Notes: generated from the sequence alone by a model not told the origin. 64,000 nt of DNA from Acinetobacter corruptisaponis (GCF_030053775.1 NZ_CP125669.1:62001-126000); one strand, 5' to 3'. Positions 16,563-25,948 are shown, numbered from the stretch's first letter. Made by a program: numbers and translations.

Positions 16563-17993
16563 ATGCAGCATTACCTCAATTATGTTGGTGGCCAATGGCT
16601 GGATAGTTCCCGCCAATTGCAAGTCATCAACCCTGCGACAGCAGAAGTGTTTGCAACAGTTGCCCAGGCAGGTATTGACGATGCCGATGCCGCTATGGCA
16701 GCCGCATGCCGTTGTACCAATAGTGGTGCATTAACCGATGTCCGTCCTGCACAACGCACTGCCTGGATGCTTAAAGCTGCCGCCGCAATCCGTGAATTTA
16801 CCGAAGAGGGCGCTTTAATCCTTTGTCGTGAGAATGGCAAAAATCTGGATACTGCCCGTGAAGAGTTTGATGAGGCGGCACGTTATTTTGAATATTACGC
16901 AGGTATGGCAGATAAGGTCGAAGGTATTTCTGTTCCTTTGGGTAAGGATTACGTTGATTTTACCTCCTATATTCCAATGGGTGTTTCGGTTCAGATCGTA
17001 CCGTGGAATTTCCCCGTTTCAATTTGTGCCCGTTCACTTGCGCCCGCTTTGGCGGCAGGAAACGCCGTTGTGGTGAAATCGCCAGAAGTCTCACCGTTGG
17101 GTATGGTGCTGTTGTTTAGGGCACTTGAAAAAGCTGGCTTTCCACAAGGTGCGATTAACCTGTTGTGCGGTAAAGGTTCAGAAGTCGGTACCCATCTGGT
17201 TAAACATCAGTATACCAATCAAATTGTATTTACAGGTTCAGTCCCCACAGGCCAGCGTATTTTAAAAGATGCAGCAGAACGTGCTACGCCATCCGTGATG
17301 GAACTGGGTGGAAAATCAGCCGCAATCGCCTTTGCTGATGTTGATTTAGAGCAGTTATTACGCAGTGTCAAAGTGGGTATTTTCTATAACTCTGGACAGG
17401 TCTGTTCAGCCATGTCGCGTTTGTTGGTACATCGCAGCCGTTATGACGAGGTGAAAAATGCTGTGGTGGCACTGGCGGAAAGCCTGAGTATTGGGATTGG
17501 TGAAGACAATGCTGAACTGACTCCAGTGGTGTCTAAAGATCAGCAGCAGCAAATACTGGCAATGATCGAGAAAGCACGCCTAGAGGGAGCCAATATTTTA
17601 ACAGGTGGTACAGCTCCTGAGTTGGCAGGCTATTTTGTTTTACCAACAATTGTTGAGGCAACACCAAATCTATCAATTGCACAGCAGGAAGTGTTTGGGC
17701 CTGTCATGGTGATCATGCCATTTGATGATGAAGATGAAGCCGTTGCGATAGCCAATGGCACGGACTTTGGTTTGGTGGCAGGCGTTTTTGGTGAAAATCT
17801 TAACCAGACATTACGTGTTGCAAACCGTTTGATTGCAGGTCAGGTATTTATCAATGAATGGTTTGCAGGTGGGATTGAAACCCCATTTGGGGGTGTTGGC
17901 CTATCGGGTTTTGGTCGTGAGAAAGGGCAGGAAGCCATCTACAGTTATGTGCAGACCCGCAATATTGGGATTCGTCTGAAACATAACGCATAA
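16563..17993 (+). CDS. NAD(P)-dependent aldehyde dehydrogenase
   Basis: A 476-residue aldehyde dehydrogenase of usual length. It begins at ATG 16563, directly after the Rieske stop codon; a longer in-frame ORF from 16365 overlaps the Rieske gene and is spurious. Cofactor and active-site motifs are [20 protein letters not shown], the glutamate region [13 protein letters not shown] and the catalytic cysteine in [12 protein letters not shown]. It should oxidise an aldehyde formed by the Rieske oxygenase or by the DAO-family enzyme. Family resemblance is to betaine-aldehyde-type enzymes, but the exact substrate cannot be assigned. Tight spacing shows translational coupling with the oxygenase. Confidence 0.92.
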   Translation: MQHYLNYVGGQWLDSSRQLQVINPATAEVFATVAQAGIDDADAAMAAACRCTNSGALTDVRPAQRTAWMLKAAAAIREFTEEGALILCRENGKNLDTAREEFDEAARYFEYYAGMADKVEGISVPLGKDYVDFTSYIPMGVSVQIVPWNFPVSICARSLAPALAAGNAVVVKSPEVSPLGMVLLFRALEKAGFPQGAINLLCGKGSEVGTHLVKHQYTNQIVFTGSVPTGQRILKDAAERATPSVMELGGKSAAIAFADVDLEQLLRSVKVGIFYNSGQVCSAMSRLLVHRSRYDEVKNAVVALAESLSIGIGEDNAELTPVVSKDQQQQILAMIEKARLEGANILTGGTAPELAGYFVLPTIVEATPNLSIAQQEVFGPVMVIMPFDDEDEAVAIANGTDFGLVAGVFGENLNQTLRVANRLIAGQVFINEWFAGGIETPFGGVGLSGFGREKGQEAIYSYVQTRNIGIRLKHNA

Positions 17994-18018
17994 ATTGGGA
18001 TATAAGGGAATAGACACG

Positions 18019-19371
18019 ATGAGAAAGTGGTTATGTATTGTCTGTGGCTGGATCTATGACGAAGTAAAAGGCTGGCCAGAAGATGGGATTGCTCCAGGCA
18101 CAAAATGGGAAGATGTCCCAGAAGACTGGCTGTGTCCTGATTGTCAGGTCGGCAAAGCTGATTTTGAAATGCTGGATATTACTGATACTGATATTGAGAT
18201 AGAAGAACCACAGGTGATCAGTGTGGTTGAGCCTATCGTGATCATTGGCAGTGGACATGCAGGTTATCAACTGGCTTTGGCATTACGCAAGCAATCTCAG
18301 GATGTGTCTATTACCGTATTTACCGCAGATGATGGGGCGATTTATAGCAAGCCTGCCTTATCCAATGCCTTGGCTTTGGGTAAGGATGGGGACAGTCTGG
18401 TTCGTGAAACAGCTTTGAGCTGGGAAAAACATCTCAATGTACGTGTCTATCCCCATACCAAAGTTACCCAGATTGACCGTGCCAATAAAAAAATCCAGAC
18501 CTCAATTGGTGAATATCCATATGGTCGTCTGGTATTGGCAACGGGTGCCACCCCAATTGTGGTGCCAATTCAGGGCGATACCTCAGCCGTTCTGAGTGTC
18601 AATGATTTGGCTGATTATCGTCATTTCCGTCAGCAACTGACAGGTAAACAGCATGTCACCGTTTTGGGTGATGGCCTGATTGGATGTGAATTTGCCAATG
18701 ATCTGGCCGTTCATGGTATTCAGGTTTCCGTGGTTGGATTGGGTCAGTGGGCAATGCAGCGTTTGATTCCACAACCTTTAGGCAATGCCTTGCAACAGGC
18801 ACTGAGCCAGCTGGGGGTGGAGTGGAAACTGCAAAATAGTATCCATTCAATTCTGGCGGTCAATAATCGTTATCAGGTGACATTGCAGGGTGGACAACAG
18901 TTTGAAACCGACCTTATTGTCAGTGCTGTGGGCTTACGTCCAAATATTGCTTTAGCCCAGACAGCGGGTCTGGATACCGCACGGGGTATTTTGACAGGCT
19001 TGGATCACCGTACCAGTGATGCATCTATTTTTGCGCTGGGTGACTGTGCCGAGGTGAATGGGCAGTGGACACCCTATATCGCGCCAATTAACCAGGCGAT
19101 TCCAGCCCTGACTGATAATTTGCTTGGCAAGAACCAAACCACGCAATTACAGGACAGCCCTGTCATTGTCAAAACCCCAGTTTTACCGCTATCGCTTCTC
19201 CCTGCGATGAGTGAGGGGGAGTGGCGTATTGAACAACAGAATGATGAATGGGCAGCAGGTTTTTATGATGCAACGGGCAAGTTGACAGGCTTTGCGTTAC
19301 TTGGCCGCCAATTGCAGCAACACCGTAGCCAATGGCTTGCCAAACTCAATACCCATCCAGCTACAGTTTAA
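18019..19371 (+). CDS. Rubredoxin fused to FAD/NAD(P) rubredoxin-type reductase
   Basis: A 450-residue fusion. Residues 1-50 are a rubredoxin with iron ligands Cys6, Cys9, Cys39 and Cys42 ([10 protein letters not shown] and [10 protein letters not shown]). After an acidic linker, residues about 75-450 are a pyridine-nucleotide-disulfide-type flavoprotein like rubredoxin reductase or NorW: FAD motif [21 protein letters not shown] motif [18 protein letters not shown] and FALGDCAEV. Electrons should pass from NAD(P)H through FAD to the rubredoxin iron, and then probably to the Rieske oxygenase encoded upstream. ATG 18019 is chosen because it starts the rubredoxin exactly; the frame is open from 17995. 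Separate rubredoxin and reductase genes are usual in Acinetobacter alkane oxidation, so the fusion is notable. Confidence 0.9.
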   Translation: MRKWLCIVCGWIYDEVKGWPEDGIAPGTKWEDVPEDWLCPDCQVGKADFEMLDITDTDIEIEEPQVISVVEPIVIIGSGHAGYQLALALRKQSQDVSITVFTADDGAIYSKPALSNALALGKDGDSLVRETALSWEKHLNVRVYPHTKVTQIDRANKKIQTSIGEYPYGRLVLATGATPIVVPIQGDTSAVLSVNDLADYRHFRQQLTGKQHVTVLGDGLIGCEFANDLAVHGIQVSVVGLGQWAMQRLIPQPLGNALQQALSQLGVEWKLQNSIHSILAVNNRYQVTLQGGQQFETDLIVSAVGLRPNIALAQTAGLDTARGILTGLDHRTSDASIFALGDCAEVNGQWTPYIAPINQAIPALTDNLLGKNQTTQLQDSPVIVKTPVLPLSLLPAMSEGEWRIEQQNDEWAAGFYDATGKLTGFALLGRQLQQHRSQWLAKLNTHPATV

Positions 19372-19382
19372 GGACGAACGAA

Positions 19383-20702
19383 ATGATCGCTTTACCAAAT
19401 GATGATAAAAGTTGTGGTTGGTATGATGTTTTGCCAATGAGGACTAAGCCTGTTCAAAAGCTTACAGGTACACAACAAGCGGACTATGCCATTATTGGTG
19501 CAGGTTTTGCGGGCTTGGCGGCAGCCCGCAGGCTCTCTGAACTAAAACCCAATGCCCGTATTATTTTGGTTGACGCACAATGTGTTGCCGAGGGGGCATC
19601 TGGCCGTAATTCGGGTTTTGTGATTGATTTACCGCATAAATTTTCTTTAGAACATCCCGACCCAGCATTAAAGCAAAAGTTATTGAGCCTGAATCGTTCA
19701 GCGATTGCTCAGCTACAGGGTTTGGTGGATAAGTTCCATATAGACTGTCAGTGGTCGGCGGCAGGCAAATATCAGGGAGCTGTTGGAGAGCTTGGAGAAA
19801 CGCATCTCGCCCATTTTGAACACTTGATGAAAGACTTGGGTGAAGAATATCGTTGGGTGGAAAAGGCTGAACTGAAAAAGGTAATAGGGACAGACTACTA
19901 TAGTCGAGCGATTTTTACACCAAATTCATATTTGATGCAACCAGCAGCCTTGGTTCGTGGCATGGGTGAAAATCTGCCAGAAAATGTCGAATTGCTGGAA
20001 CAGTCTCCAATTCGCAGCCTACAAAAGCAAAATGGGCAATGGCTATTACAAGGCGACAATGGCTCAATCATTAGCCCTAAACTATTGCTGGGAACCAGTA
20101 TCTTCACCAAAGAGTTTGGTTATCTGAAAAATCGTTTATTGCCTGTGATGACTTTCGCCAGCTGGACACGTCCACTGACTGATCAGGAAATGAAAGTCTA
20201 TAACGGTGAACAGGATTGGGGGCTGACTCCTGCCCATCACGCAGGTACAACCTTACGCATGACGGCAGACCGCCGTATCCTGATCCGCAATACCTATAAG
20301 CATGTACCGAAGTATGGTGCGAACGTCAGTGATTATGCCCGACAACAAATTCATAACGAACATCGTAAGGCATTCTTAAACCGATATCCTGATTTGGCAG
20401 ATGTACCGTTTACCCATACATGGGGTGGCGTTTATGCCATTTCACGTAACTTTACCAATTTCTTTGGTGAGCTGGATGAGGGGGTTTATGCCAGTGCCTG
20501 TGACAATGGTGTTGGTGCAGCATGGGGAACAATCTCAGGCACATTACTTGCCGATCTAGTGGTTGGGGCCGATTCCCAAGCCTTGAGAGATATTCGCTAT
20601 GTCACAGGAATGCCAAGTTTAAATCCACCAGAACCATTTTTGGGCATGGGAGTGAAATTCCGTATCGCCTTGGCGAAGTGGCAAAGCAAGAGTGAGCTAT
20701 AA
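19383..20702 (+). CDS. FAD-dependent amine oxidoreductase, DAO family (PuuB-like)
   Basis: A 439-residue flavoprotein of the D-amino-acid oxidase family. The FAD-binding motif YAIIGAGFAGLAAARRLSEL starts near residue 36, followed by GASGRNSGFVIDLPHKFS, a pattern seen in gamma-glutamylputrescine oxidase and sarcosine-oxidase relatives. It should oxidise a secondary or N-methyl amine and release an aldehyde. ATG 19383 has TAAGGA upstream and follows the rubredoxin-reductase gene by eleven bases. With the Rieske oxygenase upstream, a two-step N-dealkylation is suggested: the oxygenase acts on a quaternary or tertiary amine, and this enzyme acts on the product. Confidence 0.88.
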   Translation: MIALPNDDKSCGWYDVLPMRTKPVQKLTGTQQADYAIIGAGFAGLAAARRLSELKPNARIILVDAQCVAEGASGRNSGFVIDLPHKFSLEHPDPALKQKLLSLNRSAIAQLQGLVDKFHIDCQWSAAGKYQGAVGELGETHLAHFEHLMKDLGEEYRWVEKAELKKVIGTDYYSRAIFTPNSYLMQPAALVRGMGENLPENVELLEQSPIRSLQKQNGQWLLQGDNGSIISPKLLLGTSIFTKEFGYLKNRLLPVMTFASWTRPLTDQEMKVYNGEQDWGLTPAHHAGTTLRMTADRRILIRNTYKHVPKYGANVSDYARQQIHNEHRKAFLNRYPDLADVPFTHTWGGVYAISRNFTNFFGELDEGVYASACDNGVGAAWGTISGTLLADLVVGADSQALRDIRYVTGMPSLNPPEPFLGMGVKFRIALAKWQSKSEL

Positions 20703-20714
20703 AAGGATATCAGC

Positions 20715-21068
20715 ATGAAAGAAGTTCGTTTAGTCGATAGTAAAGAGCTTGATTTTAATCTGCGTGGGGAGACGCCAACAGGCACAGCCTATGTGGCACG
20801 TGCATTGGGCGCAGATGTATCTCCTAATATAGGCATTGGTTTTGCCTGTTGGGAGGGGGCGGAAGTCTCCTGGAAACTACTCTATGACGAAGTGATTTTT
20901 GTAATTGAAGGCTGCTTTGAACTGACTGCCAATGGTCAGAAATATGAGGTTCGCCCTGGACAAATGCTCTGGATACCAGAGGGTACTGACCTGGTTTATG
21001 GCGGTCATGCGACCTTTGGCTATGTGGTACATCCAGGTAACTGGAAAGAGCTACATGGCTTAACCTAA
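20715..21068 (+). CDS. Small cupin-domain protein (EutQ-like)
   Basis: A 117-residue single cupin. The beta-barrel pattern is visible: SWKLLYDEVIFVIEGCFELT, NGQKYEVRPGQMLWIPEGT and a glycine-rich end. Histidine metal ligands are sparse: the usual HxH of cupin motif 1 is replaced (LLYDE), as in EutQ-like ethanolamine proteins. It may therefore be non-catalytic or a ligand binder. It is the last gene of the Rieske operon, 12 bases after the amine oxidase. Its function in the pathway is unknown. Confidence 0.8.
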   Translation: MKEVRLVDSKELDFNLRGETPTGTAYVARALGADVSPNIGIGFACWEGAEVSWKLLYDEVIFVIEGCFELTANGQKYEVRPGQMLWIPEGTDLVYGGHATFGYVVHPGNWKELHGLT

Positions 21069-21266
21069 AGCTTTAAATCTATTTTTGACATTCTTTTTAA
21101 AGTGACTTGAAAACAGGTTGCTCTTATAGATTCCACCTGAATTTAAAAACTTTTAAAGCTCAATTTTAGGGAATGGTTTACCTGAAAGGGGTTTTTATTG
21201 TCAAAAAAGTGAAATAGGAAACAGGATCAAGTTTCTTGGTACACACATCTAAACAAGGATTTTTAA

Positions 21267-22445
21267 ATGAATACAATAATTTATCGTAATTTTGGAATGG
21301 GCTTATTTGTATTTGGGATGGCATTGTCGACCTTTGCTGGCATTACAATAGGTGATCCAAAAGCTGATACGGGTGCCTTTACGGTTTCAGGTACTCTACG
21401 TGCCAAATACAACTACAAAGACTATGGTCATGATGTTGACCTAGATAATAGTGTTCAGTTTGATGCTGCAATTATCAACTTAGGGTATGAGTCACCAAAT
21501 GTATTTGCCAATGCGCAATGGCGTTGTTATCAGTGGAATGATCTATGTGATTTCTCAACCTTGGTTTCTGCATACGCTGGCTATCGCCTAAATGAGACGG
21601 ATAACGTTACCCTTGGTTTACAGCCCGTTCCTTTTGGTCCAGGTCGTTATTGGGACAGCAGCTTTTATGCGGGTCTCAACTATACAATGGGGCTTCAGGA
21701 TGTGCTCAATCTAGGCTTGAATTATCATGCGGAGTTGCCATCAGCGACCAAGGTTGATTTGGCTTATTTTGTGAGAGATGGAGGCAACTATACAGGAACA
21801 GCGGATAATGATACTGCCCGTTACTCGGCCAATATAGTCAAAACAGACAACCCAACCATGACCAGCCTCAAAGAAAAGAATATGGTGGTGGCACGTGTGA
21901 GCCAGGACCTCAGCTTTTTAAATCATGATGACTTAAAAATGGCAGTTGGTGGAAGCTATTGGTATTCGCAGCTTGATAACAAGCGTAATGGTGAAGAGGG
22001 TAATCGTAAGGCATGGTCTTTATTTAATACCATTCATTACCAGAATTTCGGCTTAACGCTTACGGGTGGACAGATTGAAATAGATAACAAGGATCCAATT
22101 TCCAGTTATTCAACTTTTGGTTCATTTGACGCCGAATACAATATTGCAAATAAGGGAACTTTTTATTCAGTTGACATGAATTATACATTTAAGAATGTAA
22201 AGGATAATCTGAATGTTACGCCTTATATCGTCCTGAGTGGATTCAATAAGGAGGAAAATGGCTTTCAAGATTCACAACGCAATATCATTGGTGCAGCCTG
22301 GAACCATAAAAATATTTCCCTTTATACAGAATATGTTATGAGTAAAAATGATGTATTCATTGGTGGAAATACTGATTCATTTGCAGCAGGCGATGATGGT
22401 AAATGGAAAAAGTTGGTGAATCTCATGTTTATGTATAGTTTTTAA
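21267..22445 (+). CDS. Outer-membrane porin, paralogue of the gene at 57212
   Basis: A 392-residue protein with an N-terminal signal peptide ending near STFA-GITIGD and a C-terminal aromatic residue (MYSF), as expected for an outer-membrane beta-barrel. It is clearly related to the protein at 57212-58384: shared stretches include RCYQW/RCYQY, LCDFST, Q(P)xPFG.GR and LNYHAELP/VNYHAELP, and length is equal within two residues. A conserved cysteine pair (RCYQ, LCDF) may form a disulfide. Each porin follows a catabolic operon, so it probably admits that operon's substrate. The preceding 198-base spacer holds no other gene, so it may have its own promoter. Confidence 0.85.
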   Translation: MNTIIYRNFGMGLFVFGMALSTFAGITIGDPKADTGAFTVSGTLRAKYNYKDYGHDVDLDNSVQFDAAIINLGYESPNVFANAQWRCYQWNDLCDFSTLVSAYAGYRLNETDNVTLGLQPVPFGPGRYWDSSFYAGLNYTMGLQDVLNLGLNYHAELPSATKVDLAYFVRDGGNYTGTADNDTARYSANIVKTDNPTMTSLKEKNMVVARVSQDLSFLNHDDLKMAVGGSYWYSQLDNKRNGEEGNRKAWSLFNTIHYQNFGLTLTGGQIEIDNKDPISSYSTFGSFDAEYNIANKGTFYSVDMNYTFKNVKDNLNVTPYIVLSGFNKEENGFQDSQRNIIGAAWNHKNISLYTEYVMSKNDVFIGGNTDSFAAGDDGKWKKLVNLMFMYSF

Positions 22446-22455
22446 AGATAGGTTG

Positions 22456-22488
22456 AAAAATATGGGCGCTCCTAGCGCCCATATTTTT
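22456..22488. terminator. Bidirectional terminator between porin and EamA genes
   Basis: AAAAATATGGGCGCT and AGCGCCCATATTTTT form a 15-bp perfect stem around CCT, with T-tracts for both converging transcripts. Confidence 0.92.
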
Positions 22489-22498
22489 TTGATTTTAT

Positions 22499-23425
22499 TT
22501 AATCCATTAAACGTTTTTTAGATAAAGTGATTATCATCACCCCAATAATATTAAATATGCAGCCTAGCCATTGAACCATATTTAAGTGCTCATTTAAAAA
22601 TAGCACAGCTAATAAAATAGTCAGAATCGGACTGATTGCAGAAATCATGGCTGACTGTGATGATCCTAAGTATTCGATACTCAGAACCAGTAAGATGGTT
22701 GGTAGAACAGTCACAAATAAGCCAAGTATAATGCCATAACCATAAATACTGAGGGGTAACTCACTCAATAGGATAAATGGTTGAGGTGTGGTCATAAAAA
22801 AATGGATTAAAGTACCGATACATGCGGCAGAGAGGGATAATCCAGTCAAATTCCATGAACCAAACTTCTGGATTAAGGGTGGAGTGAGTAATAGATAACA
22901 GGCAAAGGTGATGGCACTGGTAAAAACCAGACTTGCCCCCAACCAAAAATTCCCCTGTTCTGGCATGGCTTGTTGTTCCTGCAACATCACCAATAAGGTT
23001 CCACCATAGCTGAGTATCAAGGCAAAAATGACTTTCGGATGTAGTTTTTGTTTAAATATAAATCTGGATAAAACCACGGTTAAAGTAGGATAAAGAAATA
23101 AAATAATTCGTTCTAAAGTGGCACTAATAAACATTAGACCAAAAAAATCAAACCAACTGGAGATATAATAACCGAGCATAGCGACAAAGATTAAATATAA
23201 CCATGTTCTTAAACCTACTTTTGGAGTTTTTTTACGAAAGAACCAGCAGATCAATAAGAAAAATGGTAAGGCACTCAGCATCCGAATGGCCATTAAGGTA
23301 ATGGCTTCAAGATTGGGAGTGATCGCATAGGCTTGTTTAATAAAAATGGCTTTACTACTGAAGAGTAGTGCAGAGATGAGAGCAAACAATGCACCGAGTT
23401 GAAGAGATAACCCTGTTTTTTTCAT
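22499..23425 (-). CDS. EamA/DMT family transporter
   Basis: A 308-residue drug/metabolite transporter protein with about ten membrane segments in two EamA repeats. The second repeat ends with SAISPILTILLAVLFLNEHLNMVQW, the family's conserved end. Such proteins export amino acids or other metabolites. Its start lies three bases beyond the stop of the upstream EamA gene, so the two are cotranscribed. The substrate is unknown. Placement beside the Rieske operon and a shared dyad motif suggest export of a pathway compound or analogue. Confidence 0.88.
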   Translation of the reverse strand: MKKTGLSLQLGALFALISALLFSSKAIFIKQAYAITPNLEAITLMAIRMLSALPFFLLICWFFRKKTPKVGLRTWLYLIFVAMLGYYISSWFDFFGLMFISATLERIILFLYPTLTVVLSRFIFKQKLHPKVIFALILSYGGTLLVMLQEQQAMPEQGNFWLGASLVFTSAITFACYLLLTPPLIQKFGSWNLTGLSLSAACIGTLIHFFMTTPQPFILLSELPLSIYGYGIILGLFVTVLPTILLVLSIEYLGSSQSAMISAISPILTILLAVLFLNEHLNMVQWLGCIFNIIGVMIITLSKKRLMD

Positions 23426-23428
23426 TAT

Positions 23429-24316
23429 CTACTCTTTTATAGATTTCTTGCGGATGGATAGCCAGCATAATAATGAACCCAGCGTGACAGTAACTGTGCC
23501 ATACCAAAAGTTTATGGAAAGATGCGAGCTGAGCATTAGAGCTGAAAATATAGAGGAAAGAATGGGGGTGAAATAGGCCAGCATAATTAGAATAGATAAA
23601 TTACCCTTAATAATGCCCACATTCCAGGCCAAATAACCCATTGAAAAGAAAAATGCATTAATTGCAATAATAAGATACGCACTGAAGCTACTGACATTGG
23701 GTAATACAAAACCTTGGGTTAAAAAGGTGAGTATCCACAAGGCAATCGCTGTAAGAATAAAGTACAGAGAAACAGCATTGACCCCATTACTCTGTTTTTT
23801 TACATAGATGGAATATCCAGCCCAAAGCATGGCAGATAGAAAGATAAGAGAATAACTTAATGGATCTTTGGTAAGGCTATCAATGAAATTAATTTCTGGG
23901 TGATAGTTAATAAGTATAACCCCGAAGAAACTAATCAAAATTCCAATAATACTAAAAAAATTAACTTTTTCCTCTTTTAAAAAAGCAAGCATTATGATTG
24001 ATAATGTTGGCCAAGTATTGAATAGGATATACATTTCAATCGATTTTTCTGAGGAACTTGCAAATGTAATGGAAAAAGCAAAACATAGTTCAAAAATTAC
24101 AAAAAGTAGGCTGGAAATAATCAGGAATTTTCTGGAGACTTTTTTAAAGTCAGGCAGGCCATAAAGTGAAAATAGAATGATGGCACTCAACGTATAAACA
24201 TAAGTAACAGTATAGATTGGTCCAAAATTCTCTTTTGAAAGACGTAATAATCCAACCAAATTTGCCCAAAGAACTAAAGCTAAAATACCAATCAATGTGG
24301 AAATATTACTATTCAT
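23429..24316 (-). CDS. EamA/DMT family transporter
   Basis: A 295-residue transporter with ten predicted membrane segments. The start is ATG 24316 (MNSNISTLIG), which has AGGGAAG upstream, rather than the longer frame at 24340. Sequence is AT-rich and the protein is diverged from its neighbour, so the pair is not a recent duplication; two half-different subunits may form one exporter. A perfect CATGA-N7-TCATG dyad lies 86 bases upstream, linking it to the LysR/Rieske regulon. Confidence 0.88.
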   Translation of the reverse strand: MNSNISTLIGILALVLWANLVGLLRLSKENFGPIYTVTYVYTLSAIILFSLYGLPDFKKVSRKFLIISSLLFVIFELCFAFSITFASSSEKSIEMYILFNTWPTLSIIMLAFLKEEKVNFFSIIGILISFFGVILINYHPEINFIDSLTKDPLSYSLIFLSAMLWAGYSIYVKKQSNGVNAVSLYFILTAIALWILTFLTQGFVLPNVSSFSAYLIIAINAFFFSMGYLAWNVGIIKGNLSILIMLAYFTPILSSIFSALMLSSHLSINFWYGTVTVTLGSLLCWLSIRKKSIKE

Positions 24317-24401
24317 GGTGACTTCCCTGTCTAATAACATGATATTAATTTTTAATAGACTTATTTAGAAGAGAGGTTCATACGATGAATTAGCATGGGT
24401 T

Positions 24402-24418
24402 CATGATTTTTTATCATG
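24402..24418. promoter_or_regulatory. CATGA-N7-TCATG dyad, copy 4 (EamA promoter)
   Basis: CATGATTTTTTATCATG: perfect 5-bp arms, extendable inward to 6 bp, lying 86 bases before the upstream EamA start and 28 bases beyond the antitoxin stop. Confidence 0.65.
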
Positions 24419-24445
24419 CAAAAATTGATGGCTATATTAAAAAAT

Positions 24446-24646
24446 TTAATAATTGTCTGGATGTAAATATTTTTTTAAATATGAGGCATCATATTCAGCT
24501 TTTTTGTAGGCTTCATAAGATGCTTTACTGATAATCACTGCAGGTTCTTTACCTTTACGTGTGATTTCCACAGGATGACCTGCTGATGCTTGATCCATCA
24601 GCATGGAAAGCTGAGCTCTGGCATTAGAATAATTCCAACTGATCAT
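24446..24646 (-). CDS. Phd/YefM-family antitoxin, no toxin partner
   Basis: A 66-residue protein with the Phd/YefM N-terminal DNA-binding pattern (NYSNARAQLSMLMDQA, then PVEITRKGKEPAVIISKASYEAY) and a short C-terminal tail. In type II systems this family neutralises RelE/ParE or Doc toxins encoded directly downstream. Here the next 105 bases hold no ORF and the next gene is a transporter, so no toxin is adjacent. It may be a remnant of a lost module or a solitary regulator. Confidence 0.85.
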   Translation of the reverse strand: MISWNYSNARAQLSMLMDQASAGHPVEITRKGKEPAVIISKASYEAYKKAEYDASYLKKYLHPDNY

Positions 24647-24714
24647 TTTTAAATTCCATTCATTATTTTATAGATAGGGCTAAAAGATAAGAAAGAGTGC
24701 AAGGTGGCTCAATC

Positions 24715-24749
24715 GATTTATTCTCAATCTCTAATGATTTTTTGTCATG
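24715..24749. promoter_or_regulatory. Extended dyad, copy 5 (antitoxin/AraC intergenic)
   Basis: GATTTATTCTCA (24715-24726), then AATGATTTTTTGTCATG (24733-24749), nine of ten arm positions matching. The 12-mer and its distance to the dyad equal those of copy 2. Confidence 0.6.
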
Positions 24750-24902
24750 AATGGAATCAATAGATATAATCTTAATCTGGCAGTGGAAACTTTATTAATT
24801 TAAAGGCACTAAACTTTTAGTTGATACCTTTTATTCACTTGACAGTTTTAAATTTTCTATTTGATACTTTCCGCCATTAGAAAATCAAAAGAGACAAATG
24901 GA

Positions 24903-25922
24903 TTGGTCAAGCCTCTACATCAGAGAATAATTCCAGAAACCTACGTACAGCTTCTGTTTGAATATCTGGAAAAACAGGGGCATGACCCCGAAAGCGTACT
25001 GGGTGAAGTTTGGCCCATCCCAAATCCGAATGGCCTTGGTGGAGTGGGGGTTGGGCATTGGCAAAGTCTTTTGGAAACAGCCAGAAGCTATTTAAATGAT
25101 CCCCTGATTGGTCTGCATGTGGGCCAAACCATTACGGCCCGTCATCTCGGGGTTTTGGGAGCAGTACTTTCAGCATGTGATAATTTTTTCACAGCAATGC
25201 AGCGTTTTGAACGTTATCAGCGGCTGATCTTTGATGTGGTGCCAGCCAATATCAAGATTCTTGATGACTATGTGGAACTCACTTGGGATATTGAAGAGTA
25301 TCAGGCGGGTGGTTTGGTTGATGAAACGGGCCGCACTGTGATGGTCCAGTTCGGTCGTAGTCTGATTCGGGGTAAAGATAGCTTACGGGCGGTACACTTT
25401 ATCCACCAGCAGCCAGAAGATATTAAACCTTATGAAGATTATTTTGGTTGTCCCGTGCTTTTTGAGCAGCCCGTTCCACTGATTCGTTTTGGTCTGGAAA
25501 TGCTAAGTCTTCCATTAAAAACACCTGATGCAACACTGATGGCCATATTGGATAAACATGCTGACCAGTTGATTGCAAGCCTGCCTTATGTGGATGAGAT
25601 GATTGAGCAGGTGCGCAAACATATTGCCCATTTGCTGCATCAGGGTGAACCAGATATCGATCAACTTTTGGATCATCTGCATTATTCCCGCCGTACCTTG
25701 CAGCGACGCTTGACAGAAGCGGGCACCAGCTTTCGTAAGGAACTGAATTTTGTGCGTTATGAAATGGCAAAATCTTACTTGAAAGACCACAGGTTACAGA
25801 TTGTGGAAATTGCATTGTTACTAGGGTATTCAGAACATAGCGCCTTTACCCGAGCCTATAAGGAATGGTCAGGTAAAACACCGCAACAGGAACAACTTAC
25901 GAGAGTTTTAAACAAACAATGA
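24903..25922 (+). CDS. AraC family transcriptional regulator
   Basis: An AraC-type activator of about 340 residues with an N-terminal PF12625-like ligand domain (ITARHLGVLGAVLSACDNFF) and a C-terminal double helix-turn-helix (YSRRTLQRRLTEAGTSFRKE and IVEIALLLGYSEHSAFTRAY). This architecture is shared by ArgR/OruR-type regulators of amino-acid catabolism. The start is uncertain: no ATG is available in frame, and TTG codons at 24861 or 24903 are the options; I use the second because a purine-rich GAGA precedes it. It may control the adjacent EamA pair or the Rieske operon, since a dyad of the block lies upstream. Confidence 0.85.
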   Translation: MVKPLHQRIIPETYVQLLFEYLEKQGHDPESVLGEVWPIPNPNGLGGVGVGHWQSLLETARSYLNDPLIGLHVGQTITARHLGVLGAVLSACDNFFTAMQRFERYQRLIFDVVPANIKILDDYVELTWDIEEYQAGGLVDETGRTVMVQFGRSLIRGKDSLRAVHFIHQQPEDIKPYEDYFGCPVLFEQPVPLIRFGLEMLSLPLKTPDATLMAILDKHADQLIASLPYVDEMIEQVRKHIAHLLHQGEPDIDQLLDHLHYSRRTLQRRLTEAGTSFRKELNFVRYEMAKSYLKDHRLQIVEIALLLGYSEHSAFTRAYKEWSGKTPQQEQLTRVLNKQ

Positions 25923-25929
25923 GAAAAGC

Positions 25930-25948
25930 AAGGGGAGATATACCCCTT
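25930..25948. terminator. Hairpin between AraC and TonB-receptor genes
   Basis: AAGGGG (25930-25935) and CCCCTT (25943-25948) form a short GC-rich stem between convergent genes. No T-run follows, so termination is only presumed. Confidence 0.4.
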
